A DNA stretch of 35,020 bases from Planctomycetota bacterium (GTDB lineage Bacteria; Planctomycetota; Planctomycetia; Pirellulales; Pirellulaceae), in NCBI GenBank assembly GCA_963205385.1, contig CAUJKE010000389.1, forward strand, positions 1-35,020, written 5' to 3'. Made by a program: the position numbers and the translations under genes. The notes under the pieces were generated by a model. It did not search any database. It was not told the DNA's origin and saw only the letters and a program-made list of their open reading frames with translations. Shown in pieces: positions 16,821-24,625 of the stretch (position 1 is its first letter; every line of letters starts with the position of its first letter).

Positions 16821-17483
16821 TCACGCGCCTGACTGAAACCTCGCCTTGAGCGATTGCAGCACGCCGAGGGATTCGATGCCGCTGAGGCCAAAACACTGGT
16901 GCAGCATGTGAATGGCGCCGTTGTAGCCGCCGCTGGCTAACTCACGCCGCAGTTGCATCGCTTTGGCCAGAAACTCAGGATCGCCGTGCATTTGCGTGCG
17001 GAAGTGGATCGCGCAACTGGTCGCGCGTTCGACGCTGATCTCGAAGAGCACGGCCAAGGATCTTCCCGCGTGCTCAATATCGCCCGCCTGAATCTGCGCG
17101 GCGAACGTTTGAAACGAGACTTCCGCGAGCGCTTCTTCATTGGCCGTTTCGACCCCGCCGCCGGAACGGGGCGCCGGCAAGGCAGGAACTTCCGGCCACG
17201 CAGGCGGGACAATCTCGGCATAAGAATGCGCGGCCGCGTGTTGGCCATGCGCGTCGTGCACCTGGACATCCTCTTCCGCGGGGAGATTGGAGAGGATTTG
17301 GTTCAGATGGGCCAGCGGCGTGCCAATCTGGTCGTAAATCGCGTCGATCTCCCCCATGTAGGAATCGCCGCGGGCATCGTCGAGAATCTCGTCCGGATTG
17401 TCGAGCACGCGCTCGGTGAGCCGGCGAAGGAGGATTTCGCGGGCTTCTTTCAGAATCGCAAGCGCGCGGGCGCGGTCGTTCAT
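16821..17483 (-). CDS. Hypothetical protein (220 residues)
   Basis: I do not recognise this family. The N-terminal 75 residues form an amphipathic helical region (ALAILKEAREILLRRLTERVL), followed by an Ala/Pro/His-rich linker (about 76-112) and a second helical domain ending at the C-terminus. There is no signal peptide or membrane segment, so it is probably cytoplasmic. It converges on the TPR gene, and an imperfect hairpin at 16802-16828 overlaps its 3' end. The next minus-strand gene lies 99 bases upstream. Confidence 0.75.
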   Translation of the reverse strand: MNDRARALAILKEAREILLRRLTERVLDNPDEILDDARGDSYMGEIDAIYDQIGTPLAHLNQILSNLPAEEDVQVHDAHGQHAAAHSYAEIVPPAWPEVPALPAPRSGGGVETANEEALAEVSFQTFAAQIQAGDIEHAGRSLAVLFEISVERATSCAIHFRTQMHGDPEFLAKAMQLRRELASGGYNGAIHMLHQCFGLSGIESLGVLQSLKARFQSGA

Positions 17484-17582
17484 AGCCTCACACCGTGAAG
17501 ATCCAACAAAAACACCGCGCGACCAACAAACGTCGCACCGGTATTACCAGGATATTCACGACCTGCGGCGAAGGAAAGCGTT

Positions 17583-18101
17583 TTATATGCCGGCGGGCAA
17601 TTTTGGTGAGAGTGGCGCGTGAACGACTGATTTTTCCAACGATTCGGCCGGTTTGGGCGGGTGATGCAGCGTTCGTAAAAAGCCGCCCATGCAGACCACG
17701 ATCACCGCCAGGACCAGATTGAGATTGAGCCAGAACACGGCCTTTTGGCGAAACTTCTCCGCATTGGCGCTCCGCCCCACGAGCAGGCTGGCGACAAAGA
17801 AGATCACCAGCGCCAGGAGCATCTTGACCGTCACAATCGCGTGGTAGGGCATCGGATCGACGACCTTATCCTGCGTGTAGCGGACGATATTGACGATTCC
17901 ACTCAAAATCAGAAAGCCGGAGGATGCCATCACCCATTTCGCCCAATGACGGCGGACGCCAACTTTGAGTGTTTGCTGTGCATCGGCGGCCAGGTCCGCG
18001 AGCACAGGATGGAGGCCAAATCGCATGAAAATGGTCCCACCCATGAGGGCAATTGCGGAGAGAATATGCATCCAACGCATCAACAGATCGACGTAAAACA
18101 T
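17583..18101 (-). CDS. Four-helix membrane protein, CopD-like
   Basis: The chosen ATG at 18101 begins MFYVDLLMRWMHILSAIALM and is preceded by AGGAA at normal distance; the longer frame to 18317 adds 72 residues with no membrane-protein character. The 172-residue product has four hydrophobic helices at about 8-28, 54-74, 84-106 and 122-144. A His in the first helix (RWMHILS) and the general layout resemble the CopD/DUF2269-type membrane domains involved in copper or heme handling. That similarity is weak, so the function is open. It is divergent from the DUF4013 gene. Confidence 0.75.
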   Translation of the reverse strand: MFYVDLLMRWMHILSAIALMGGTIFMRFGLHPVLADLAADAQQTLKVGVRRHWAKWVMASSGFLILSGIVNIVRYTQDKVVDPMPYHAIVTVKMLLALVIFFVASLLVGRSANAEKFRQKAVFWLNLNLVLAVIVVCMGGFLRTLHHPPKPAESLEKSVVHAPLSPKLPAGI

Positions 18102-18358
18102 GCGGAAGTTCCTGAAAAAGGAGCGAGCGGACTGGCTTGCTATGGTAGTCTGGTCGTCCGACCGATTATAGGGCGCTGGCGAGTGCCGCTGTGCACTTGC
18201 CGTTTCGTCCCCGCCGCGCGCCCCCGGATGTAGTAGGATTTCAGTGCACCGCTCCAATGCGGTTAACGATGGTTGGCCGACTTGTTGCCGTGCAAACAAG
18301 AATTTGCACCCCGACACGAACTACTTCCCATTCATTCCTTGCGTGAGCTGTGACGACT

Positions 18359-19171
18359 ATGTCCCAGAACCCGTACGAGCCCGCCGGATATGTTTCTCCC
18401 GAGCCGAGCAAGCCCGGAGCATGGCGGATGCAATATCTGGAGATGTATCAGTTCGTGTTCGTCAATCCGAACTGGATGACTAACTTTCTCTGGGGTGGTC
18501 TCTGTCTGTTGGTCGCAGGCGTGATTCCGATTTTGCCGCAGTTGGTATTCATGGGCTATCAGTGGGAGATGGTGGAAACTTTGCATCGGCGGCAGGGGCG
18601 AGCGTATTCAGACTTCGACACGAACCGCATCATGGACTATCTTCTGCGCGGCGTCTGGCCGTTCTTGGTGAGCCTGGTGGCCGGACTGCTGGTCGGCGTG
18701 ATTATGGTGCCGCTGATGATCGGCGGCCTGGTCTTGGCATTGCTCGTTGGGCAACAGGGGGGTGACGCTCTGGCCTTCATCGCAATCGCCGCCTGGGTGC
18801 TCGCGGTGGTCGCGCTGTCGCTGGGCGCCAGCCTGTTCATGTATCCGCTGGTGCTGCGCGCCGGGCTCTCGCAAGATTTTGGTCAGGCGTTCAATTTTGG
18901 CTGGGCAATGTCGTTCGCCAAATTGATGTGGAAGGAAATCGTCGTGGGGACGTTGTTCCTGTTCGCAACATCGCTGGGGCTTTGTTTCGTCGGCTTGCTG
19001 GTCTTCTGCGTCGGTATGTACGTGGCCGCCATTTGGATCATGTTTGCGCACGCTCATTTCTACTGGCAACTCTATGAAGGGTTTCTCGATCGCGGTGGCG
19101 AACCGATCCCGTTCAAGGAACTGCCGCCGCCCATGATGGGAGGCCAACCCAATTGGCAACCGCCGCAGTAG
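18359..19171 (+). CDS. DUF4013-type membrane protein
   Basis: The protein (270 residues from ATG 18359; a GTG at 18350 would add three) has a short Pro-rich cytoplasmic N-terminus, a first hydrophobic segment near 40-60, a charged stretch (ETLHRRQGRAYSDFD), and then several long hydrophobic helices. The pattern matches DUF4013 proteins, which are common in planctomycetes and methanogens and of unknown function. The C-terminus is Pro/Gly/Gln-rich. It converges on the Nudix gene across a 21-base hairpin-forming gap. Confidence 0.85.
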   Translation: MSQNPYEPAGYVSPEPSKPGAWRMQYLEMYQFVFVNPNWMTNFLWGGLCLLVAGVIPILPQLVFMGYQWEMVETLHRRQGRAYSDFDTNRIMDYLLRGVWPFLVSLVAGLLVGVIMVPLMIGGLVLALLVGQQGGDALAFIAIAAWVLAVVALSLGASLFMYPLVLRAGLSQDFGQAFNFGWAMSFAKLMWKEIVVGTLFLFATSLGLCFVGLLVFCVGMYVAAIWIMFAHAHFYWQLYEGFLDRGGEPIPFKELPPPMMGGQPNWQPPQ

Positions 19172-19199
19172 CACGCATTGCTGCCGCAGCAACTACGTG
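19172..19199. terminator. Bidirectional hairpin between convergent genes
   Basis: TTGCTGC and GCAGCAA (19178-19184 and 19186-19192) form a near-perfect palindrome centred on one C. CACG (19172-19175) and CGTG (19196-19199) can extend it. It fills the whole gap between the DUF4013 and Nudix genes, and the structure overlaps the Nudix stop codon. There is no long T-run on either strand. Confidence 0.4.
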
Positions 19200-19810
19200 A
19201 AAAGAGCTTCCAAGCAAATCTTCGACCACGTCTCGAACTGGTCGCGCTCGGCGAGTAGCTCAGCCACGGGGCGAAAACCGGTGTCGCAGATGTCGTTTTC
19301 ACGGGGGAGAACACGGGGCTTTACGACGTCAAAGATGTGCACCACTCCCAAGTGAACGCGCCCGACCTCTGACTCATCATCGTTGATCAGGCCGATGCGG
19401 GCGTCTTGGTACGGGGTCTCAATGGAGACTTCCTCCTCGAGTTCACGCCGCAACCCTTCATCATAAGGCTGGCTACCGACGACGCCGGCGTCGTCTTGCG
19501 AGATATGCCCCCCAACGCCAATGCTCCGCTTGGCATGCAACCGCTTCTCCCCTTGACCTTGGCCGCGGGTGTATTGAAAGAGCGAAACTTCGCCTTGGTC
19601 GTTGGTATGCCGAAAAATGACATAGGGAATCAACTGTTTGAAGCTCGGATCTTGCTCCATCTCGCCGCGGGGTCGATAGCTGATATGCTTCGCCTGCAGC
19701 AGTTCCGGCAGATATTGGTCGATCGCCTGGGAGAATCCTTGAAAATGCCCGAGGCGGTGAAACTCGACGGTGGGCACGACTAAAACATGTTCGGTATGAA
19801 CCAACGACAT
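19193..19810 (-). CDS. Nudix-family hydrolase
   Basis: The 205-residue protein contains a Nudix box around residues 99-130: SIGVGGHIS, then the catalytic RRELEEEVSI, which holds the metal-binding REUxEE core. The first Glu of the classical G-x5-E is Gln here. An N-terminal domain of about 65 residues (VLVVPTVEFHRLGHFQGF) precedes the Nudix fold, as in larger Nudix proteins of unknown substrate. ATG 19810 (MSLVHTEHVLVV) is chosen over the longer frame, whose extra 32 residues are Arg/Pro/Cys-rich. It would hydrolyse a nucleoside diphosphate derivative; the substrate cannot be told. Confidence 0.85.
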   Translation of the reverse strand: MSLVHTEHVLVVPTVEFHRLGHFQGFSQAIDQYLPELLQAKHISYRPRGEMEQDPSFKQLIPYVIFRHTNDQGEVSLFQYTRGQGQGEKRLHAKRSIGVGGHISQDDAGVVGSQPYDEGLRRELEEEVSIETPYQDARIGLINDDESEVGRVHLGVVHIFDVVKPRVLPRENDICDTGFRPVAELLAERDQFETWSKICLEALFT

Positions 19811-19915
19811 TTCTGGCCTTCCTGGTCTGCGGCACGGGTGTGAAGCCGTGCAGTATAGGCCAGCCGCGGCGGCGATTGAAGGCGTGCGGAGGCGGACGCA
19901 CCACACTCGGTTGGA

Positions 19916-20257
19916 TTACTGGCCACGAAGCTGTAGCAGGATTCGCTTCTCCAGTTCACCGCTGAGTTCTTTGAGCGCGTCGGACTCCAATTTCATCAAA
20001 TCCTCCTTGGGGACAACCGTTTCGCCCAGCAGCCGTTGAAGACTTTGAACGTGTTCCGCGAAGCTTTGCCTTAGCCCCCGCTCTTGCCCTTCTGCGAATC
20101 CTTCTGCGTATCCTTCTGCGTATCCTTCTGCGTATAATTCTGCGTATCCTTCTGCACGCCCGTCTTCGCGGGCGTCTGCGACGAAGGAACGAAAATCCAT
20201 TTCCGCCTTGCGGCGGTCTTCCTCCCGCATGCGTTCTTCCGGGGTTTTGCCGATCAT
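19916..20257 (-). CDS. Free-standing duplicate of the Rpn C-terminal region (RpnS-like)
   Basis: This frame matches residues 205-300 of the adjacent Rpn gene (VVEMIGKTPEERM, KAEMDFRSFVADARE, SFAEHVQSLQRLLGETVV, KLESDALKEL) but has no nuclease domain. The frame is open back to ATG 20335, inside the upstream gene. ATG 20257 is preferred because GGAG lies eight bases before it, as at the equivalent internal ATG of the long gene; ATG 20272 is a third option. The product (113 residues) has a coiled-coil-like stretch built of AEGY-type repeats. It may be a decayed duplicate, or an independently encoded inhibitor of the nuclease, by analogy with E. coli RpnS. Confidence 0.65.
   Translation of the reverse strand: MIGKTPEERMREEDRRKAEMDFRSFVADAREDGRAEGYAELYAEGYAEGYAEGFAEGQERGLRQSFAEHVQSLQRLLGETVVPKEDLMKLESDALKELSGELEKRILLQLRGQ
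19962..20040. repeat. 79-base direct repeat, copy 1
   Basis: This stretch is identical, base for base, to 20338-20416, 376 bases away. It encodes the conserved C-terminal helix (QRLLGETVVPKEDLMKLE and beyond). Perfect identity at the DNA level points to recent duplication or gene conversion between the two Rpn-related genes. Confidence 0.95.
20089..20160. repeat. Six tandem 12-base units in the short Rpn copy
   Basis: Six 12-base units related to CTTCTGCGTATC lie head to tail. On the minus strand they encode AEGY-type tetrapeptides (AEGY, AELY, AEGF variants). Two adjacent units are identical and the others differ by one to four bases. In-frame units of 12 bases can change number by slippage without breaking the frame. 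Confidence 0.95.
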
Positions 20258-20300
20258 CTCGACGACTCCCATGGCGGCTAGTTTGAACTGCCTCAGCGTC

Positions 20301-21209
20301 CTATATGCGCGCTTGCAATCGCTTCTCCAACTCATCCCTGAGTTCTTTGAGCGCGTCGGACTCCAATTTCATCAAATCCTCCTTGGGGACAACCGTTTCG
20401 CCCAGCAGCCGTTGAAAACTTTGAACGTGGTCCGCAATGCCTTGCCTTAGCACCTGTTCTCGCACTTCCTCACGACCTTCCTCACGACCTTCCTCACGGG
20501 CGTCTGCGACGAAGGAACGAAAATCCATTTCCGCTTTGCGGCGGGCTTCGTACTGCATGCGTTCTTCTGGGGTTTTGGCGATCATTTCGACGACTCCAAT
20601 GGCCTTCGCGAATTCGGGCGACGGCAGTAAGCGTTTCAGCGTTTCCCGCTCCAACTCTGCCGCGCGGCTGAGAAAAAACGCCCACTGAATCAGGCCATCC
20701 TTCAGGGGCACCGGCCGCTGCTCAAAATTATACTTCGGCAGCTCAATCGTGTGAATCTGCAAGCGGTCGGTCAATTCCAAGCCGTGCCGACAATCGCACA
20801 TCGCAAATCGCAAATGCGGAGCGTCCACTTCGCGAAATAATACCTCACTGAGAAAACAAATCGTGACGGCCGGCGTGAGCGCCTTGTACTCTTCTCCTTC
20901 CCCCAACTGGCCGACGTACAAAGACGCGTTGTAGTACGCCAGGCGAGGTCGGAGCGACCAATGGGCCTTGTTCTGAATTTCGACATTGAACCACGCGCCC
21001 TGCGCGGCGCGCGCCTTGATATCGAGCACCGACAGCTTATCCGTGGCGAATTCTTTCTCGTTGAACGGGTTCAAAATCGTCACCTCCGCGATCGGCGGCG
21101 ACTGCCTCAAGACTGCATTGAGCAGATGAACGAGAAGATCCGCATTCTCTGGATCTCCAAAGTTCTTCTTGAACGCATAGTCCACCGTCGGATCGATCCC
21201 TAGCGGCAT
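20301..21209 (-). CDS. Rpn family recombination-promoting nuclease / PD-(D/E)XK putative transposase
   Basis: The 302-residue protein begins with the family signature (DPTVDYAFKKNFG). The PD-(D/E)XK active site is visible as Asp63 (VLDIKA) and Glu77-x-Gln79 (NVEIQ), the ExQ variant usual for Rpn proteins. The N-terminal nuclease domain runs to about residue 200 and is followed by a helical C-terminal part with three EEGR-type repeats. Rpn nucleases cut DNA and act in E. coli as toxins or phage-defence proteins held in check by their own C-terminal fragment. ATG at 20585 (Met209), eight bases after GGAG, could start such a fragment. The gene overlaps the longest form of the downstream duplicate. 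Confidence 0.9.
   Translation of the reverse strand: MPLGIDPTVDYAFKKNFGDPENADLLVHLLNAVLRQSPPIAEVTILNPFNEKEFATDKLSVLDIKARAAQGAWFNVEIQNKAHWSLRPRLAYYNASLYVGQLGEGEEYKALTPAVTICFLSEVLFREVDAPHLRFAMCDCRHGLELTDRLQIHTIELPKYNFEQRPVPLKDGLIQWAFFLSRAAELERETLKRLLPSPEFAKAIGVVEMIAKTPEERMQYEARRKAEMDFRSFVADAREEGREEGREEVREQVLRQGIADHVQSFQRLLGETVVPKEDLMKLESDALKELRDELEKRLQARI
20338..20416. repeat. 79-base direct repeat, copy 2
   Basis: Identical to 19962-20040. It lies in the 3' part of the full-length Rpn gene. Flanking homology continues with scattered mismatches up to about 20605, where the two genes encode the same KAEMDFRSFVADARE segment. Confidence 0.95.
20465..20500. repeat. Three tandem 12-base units in the full-length Rpn gene
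   Basis: Three units of CTTCCTCACGAC (the last ends in GGG) encode EEGR-type tetrapeptides on the minus strand. They occupy the same place as the six AEGY units of the short copy but differ in sequence and number, although flanking sequence is nearly identical. Confidence 0.95.
20583..20597 (-). promoter_or_regulatory. Possible intragenic ribosome-binding site and start in rpn
   Basis: On the minus strand GGAG (20597-20594) is followed after eight bases by ATG (20585-20583). Translation from here would give a 94-residue C-terminal product. The same arrangement occurs at 20269-20255 in the duplicate. The match could be chance because the protein sequence itself is conserved here. Confidence 0.4.
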
Positions 21210-21349
21210 GGAACGGCTCCTGGGTGATGATGGGGGATTGAATTTGCCTCGCAGGAACGGCCTGGATGTGAATTAGATGGAACGACGAATTCGATTGCAA
21301 GCGTGTTCAACACAAGCGTTTCCACGTGGTGTCGCGAGTCACGCGCATG

Positions 21350-21383
21350 AAAAAAGCGAGCACCGAGAAACCCCGGTGCTCGC
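21350..21383 (-). terminator. Intrinsic terminator of the Gfo/Idh/MocA gene
   Basis: Read on the minus strand, GCGAGCACCG (21383-21374) pairs perfectly with CGGTGCTCGC (21365-21356), ten base pairs with an eight-base loop, followed by six T residues (21355-21350). It lies 36 bases after the stop of the minus-strand oxidoreductase gene and is a textbook Rho-independent terminator. Confidence 0.9.
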
Positions 21384-21419
21384 CGCAATGAGCGAATTCA
21401 CATCGAAACTAACGGCGTC

Positions 21420-22739
21420 TTACAGCGTATAGCCGTTGTGGAATTCTGGCTTGATGATATGCGCCACTTCGGGAGCGTTGGTCGCTTCCATCTTCTTGGC
21501 GTCCCATTCGATCTTCTTGCCGGTGCCTGGTTCGGGGGCGGCCCAGACCGCCAAATTGCCCAACAGCACGGTTTCGGTCAAACCGCCGGCATAGTCTTGG
21601 AAGTTCGAGCGCGCCGGCTCGCCTCCCTTGATGGCGCGAACCCATTCCTCGAAATGGCCTGGCGAGCGGACCCATTCGACTTCCGGCTTCTCGGCGCCGC
21701 CGAGCATTTGCAGCCCTCGCTCAGCATAGTCGCCGGGCGCATAGAGCTTGCCTTTGTCGCCGATCACGAGCGCTCCGGAGCTTTGCATCTTCGCATCGCC
21801 TAGCAGTTCTTGGGCCGGCAGCTTGCCGCCGTCATACCAGAACAGCTTCACGGCGCCGCGCTTGTCGTTCTCGGGATAGAGGAACGTGATGATCGACCAA
21901 CTCGGATAGGTTTCCTTGTTGTGGCCGGAGGTTTCCGCTTGAATCCAAACGGGGTCCTTGAGGTCCAGCGCCATGTAGGGCATGTTGAGCGTATGGCACG
22001 CCATATCGCCTAGGGCGCCGGTGCCAAAGTCCCACCAGCCACGCCACTTGAACGGATGATAATCGGGATGGTACGGACGAGTCGGCGCGGGGCCAATCCA
22101 CTCCGCCCAGTGAATGTGCGCCGGCACCGGCGGCTCATCCTTGGGACGATCCTTGCCTTGCGGCCACACCGGGCGATTCGTCCAGACGTGAACTTCCGTC
22201 ACTTTGCCGAGAGCGCCAGCTTGAATCACAGCGGCCGCTTCGCGGAGCGAATTGGCGGCGGTCCCTTGATTGCCCATCTGCGTGGCACACTTGTTCTCAC
22301 GGGCGACATCCCGCATCACGCGCGCTTCATACACCGAATGGGTCAGCGGCTTCTGCGTAAAGCAATGCTTGCCCATCTTCATGCCCATGACCGAAGCTAC
22401 GGCGTGGCAATGGTCCGGCGTGCTGACGGTGATGGCGTCGATGCTCTTGCCCACCTCGTCGAACATCTTGCGGAAGTCGTTGAACTTCTTGGCGTTCGGC
22501 CACTTCGTCGCGGCGCGATTGAGTTGGTTGTCGTCAATATCGCAAATGGCGACCATGTTGCCGCTGCGACCGGCGTCAGCGCTGTCGCTGTCGCCTTTGC
22601 CGCCGACGCCGATCGACGCGAAGTTGATCGTCTCGTTGGCCGAGAGGCTTTCGCGCGGGGCGATGCCACCGAGCGCCCAATAGCCGGCGCCAATGGCGGC
22701 CGACGTCTTGAGGAAGTTACGACGATTCGTACGACTCAT
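21420..22739 (-). CDS. Gfo/Idh/MocA family oxidoreductase, Tat-exported
   Basis: The 439-residue protein starts with a twin-arginine signal (RRNFLK, then a hydrophobic AAIGAGYWALGG), so it is probably exported folded with its cofactor. The Rossmann nucleotide-binding region follows (INFASIGVGGKGDSD, then MVAICDIDDNQ). HCFTQKPL carries the conserved EKP-like Lys, written here as QKP. Family members oxidise or reduce sugars or inositols with NAD(P); planctomycetes encode many such exported members, whose substrates are mostly unknown. AGGAG at 22754-22750 supports the start. The gene is single, with its own terminator. Confidence 0.92.
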   Translation of the reverse strand: MSRTNRRNFLKTSAAIGAGYWALGGIAPRESLSANETINFASIGVGGKGDSDSADAGRSGNMVAICDIDDNQLNRAATKWPNAKKFNDFRKMFDEVGKSIDAITVSTPDHCHAVASVMGMKMGKHCFTQKPLTHSVYEARVMRDVARENKCATQMGNQGTAANSLREAAAVIQAGALGKVTEVHVWTNRPVWPQGKDRPKDEPPVPAHIHWAEWIGPAPTRPYHPDYHPFKWRGWWDFGTGALGDMACHTLNMPYMALDLKDPVWIQAETSGHNKETYPSWSIITFLYPENDKRGAVKLFWYDGGKLPAQELLGDAKMQSSGALVIGDKGKLYAPGDYAERGLQMLGGAEKPEVEWVRSPGHFEEWVRAIKGGEPARSNFQDYAGGLTETVLLGNLAVWAAPEPGTGKKIEWDAKKMEATNAPEVAHIIKPEFHNGYTL

Positions 22740-23254
22740 GATTACGTTACTCCTGGTTGGGTCTGGCGGGGTCTAAGAGGAACAATGGAAGACCGCTCCC
22801 GCAATGGCGGAATCCGGTGGAGATGGCTGGCGCCGAAAGTTCTGCTCCTCGCGGCAACAACGATCTCAGGTGAGAGACTGGCGGGGTTCCACAGGATGGG
22901 AATCTTGGGACTCTCTGAACGTCCTATCAAATTAGCCGACTCGGAGGCAAAATTCAAATCAGGGCGGAAAAATTAAGTCCCCAAATTTTCTGCCAAGGGA
23001 AGTCTCTTCCCCCCTACCATCGCAACGAAGCTGCCGCAGCCCCCTTTCTTCCTCATTGCTGCTAGCACCTCGCGACGAAACTTTGCGCATCATCCCTGAC
23101 AAACTGGGGAGTGCGCGACAAATCGAACAAATCCCGGACTTGACCGGGAGTCGATGCAATTCATAGACTCATTCCCAATTACCGCTGGAATCTCTCAGAG
23201 AATTAATCCTGCCTTCCTTCCACGTTCCTAACTCCAGCCCACGAGTCGCTGCGC
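22740..23254. other. Intergenic region (515 bases)
   Basis: This lies between the divergent oxidoreductase and HAD-like genes. The first 20 bases hold the ribosome-binding site of the minus-strand gene. An AT-rich tract around 22960-22995 could hold promoter elements, but no clean -35/-10 pair is seen. Frames on both strands look like shadows or random openings. No RNA gene or repeat is recognised. Confidence 0.6.
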
Positions 23255-24046
23255 ATGGACAGCCGAGCGATCACCGCTTTCGGAATTATGGACTGCCTGC
23301 CGGAGTCGCCGCGTGAAGTCCTCGCGTTGCGCTCGACGACTCCTGCGGCCCCGATTCCCTTGGCCGCGTTGGTCTTTGACCTGAACAACGTGCTCTACGA
23401 TGCCACGGTCTGGCAGCGTTGGCTCTTACAGTTGCTCAATCGATTTGGCGTCCACACCCATTTCGAGGCGTTCTTTTGCGTTTTCGAGCACGACTACCTC
23501 CCGGCGGTCTATCGAGGCGAGCGCGACTTTTGGGACGCCTTGCGAGATTTTCTTCTCGCGGCAGGCATGACCAAGGGGCGGGTCGAGGAAGCGCTGGCCG
23601 CGGCGCATGGGAAGTATCGTGATCTGTGGGACGACGTCCGGCCGTTTCCAGGTGTTGCCGCGACCCTCGCGCAACTCGCCGCGCGCGGCGTCCGCCTGGC
23701 GGTTTTGGCCAACTCCGGCGCCCCGGCGGATTGTCTGATCCAACGATTATCCCGACTCGGCATCTCACAACGCTTCGATGTCGTCTTGTCCTCGCGCGAT
23801 CTCCAAGCCGCCAAGCCTGCGCACGAGTGCTATCAGGCGGTGATCGACGCGCTCGATGTCCCCAGCGACGCCATTGGCTTCGTCGGTCACGAACCGCTCG
23901 AACTCGCAGGCGCCGCTTTGGCTGGCATGGTCGCCTTCGCATTGCATCATACGACAGACGGGCAAGCGGACATCTATCTCGACCGCTTCGACCAATTACT
24001 GCACGTCGTGGCGCCGCTAGCACGCTGTCAGCAGCGGGCCTGTTAG
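23255..24046 (+). CDS. HAD-like protein with substituted catalytic residues
   Basis: The fold is that of a HAD hydrolase with a helical cap: motif I in LAALVFDLNNVLYDA, motif II Ser154 in VLANSGAP, motif III Lys187 in QAAKPAH, and motif IV in GFVGHEPLELAGA. The nucleophile Asp42 is kept, but the acid/base Asp two residues on is Asn44. The motif IV Asp that binds magnesium is His212. Ordinary phosphatase activity is therefore doubtful. The 263-residue length includes about 35 extra N-terminal residues; ATG 23288 is an alternative start. No partner gene is evident. Confidence 0.88.
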   Translation: MDSRAITAFGIMDCLPESPREVLALRSTTPAAPIPLAALVFDLNNVLYDATVWQRWLLQLLNRFGVHTHFEAFFCVFEHDYLPAVYRGERDFWDALRDFLLAAGMTKGRVEEALAAAHGKYRDLWDDVRPFPGVAATLAQLAARGVRLAVLANSGAPADCLIQRLSRLGISQRFDVVLSSRDLQAAKPAHECYQAVIDALDVPSDAIGFVGHEPLELAGAALAGMVAFALHHTTDGQADIYLDRFDQLLHVVAPLARCQQRAC

Positions 24047-24161
24047 GGGGCATGGCCGCTACAGCCGTTAAACTCAGCCTAAAGTTCCCCTTCGCGGTAG
24101 TCGATACAACCTGAGCGTCACTGCGCTCCGCTTTGTATTCTTGTCGTTTGGGGAAGTTACC

Positions 24162-24491
24162 ATGATCCGTCTCATCGGCGTGGTTGGACTCTTGATCGCC
24201 GCGTGCTCGTCCGGCTGTTCGCTTTGCTGCACCCCCTACGACGACGCCTATCCGGCCTATGGCGGCAAATGGCAGCGTGAAGACCGCTACCACGGCCGCG
24301 TCGGTTCGGCGTTTGAGCCTGCCGGCGGCATGGTGACAGGCGAATCAGCCTTGATGACAGATGAATCGAACATGATGATGGACGAATCGGGCGGCTACGA
24401 AGAGATCACCCCAGAACCAACCCCCGCCATGCCCAACGATGACACGGTGCCACTCCCCGAAACCGAAGGCGAGTCGCTGTTTTTTGAATAA
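24162..24491 (+). CDS. Small lipoprotein, hypothetical
   Basis: The 109-residue product begins with a short signal sequence ending in a Cys-rich stretch (LIAACSSGCSLCCTPYDD), where LIAAC and SSGC both resemble lipoboxes. The body has PAYGGKWQREDRYHGRVGSAFEPAG and an acidic, Met- and Pro-rich tail. Similar GC-x-x-CC lipoproteins are, as I recall, common hypotheticals in planctomycetes. GGGGAAG (24149-24155) is a reasonable ribosome-binding site for ATG 24162; the frame back to 24141 adds seven residues. Confidence 0.75.
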   Translation: MIRLIGVVGLLIAACSSGCSLCCTPYDDAYPAYGGKWQREDRYHGRVGSAFEPAGGMVTGESALMTDESNMMMDESGGYEEITPEPTPAMPNDDTVPLPETEGESLFFE

Positions 24492-24625
24492 CGACCGAGC
24501 ATAGCGACCAGCGGACGGGGCAAGGCAGCGAAACTTCTTGCCACTCCCACGGCGCAAAGACTTCCTTCGGCGCGCGTGGTCGGTTACGGTATCGGGGAAC
24601 CTCTTCCACCCCCGAGCCGACCCTC

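Noticed and set aside
16802..16828. Hairpin terminator between convergent genes
   Set aside because: The stem has a mismatch, overlaps the coding end of the minus-strand gene and has no T-run, so it is not listed as a feature.
20089..20160. CRISPR-like array
   Set aside because: The units are 12 bases, contiguous and in frame within a coding region, with no spacers.
19916..21209. Insertion sequence
   Set aside because: Although Rpn proteins are sometimes called transposases, no terminal inverted repeats or target-site duplications are seen around the locus.
22056..22976. Long plus-strand ORF of 306 codons
   Set aside because: It is antisense to the Gfo/Idh/MocA gene, which has clear family motifs; its product is Arg/His-rich with no recognisable domain, as expected for a high-GC shadow frame.
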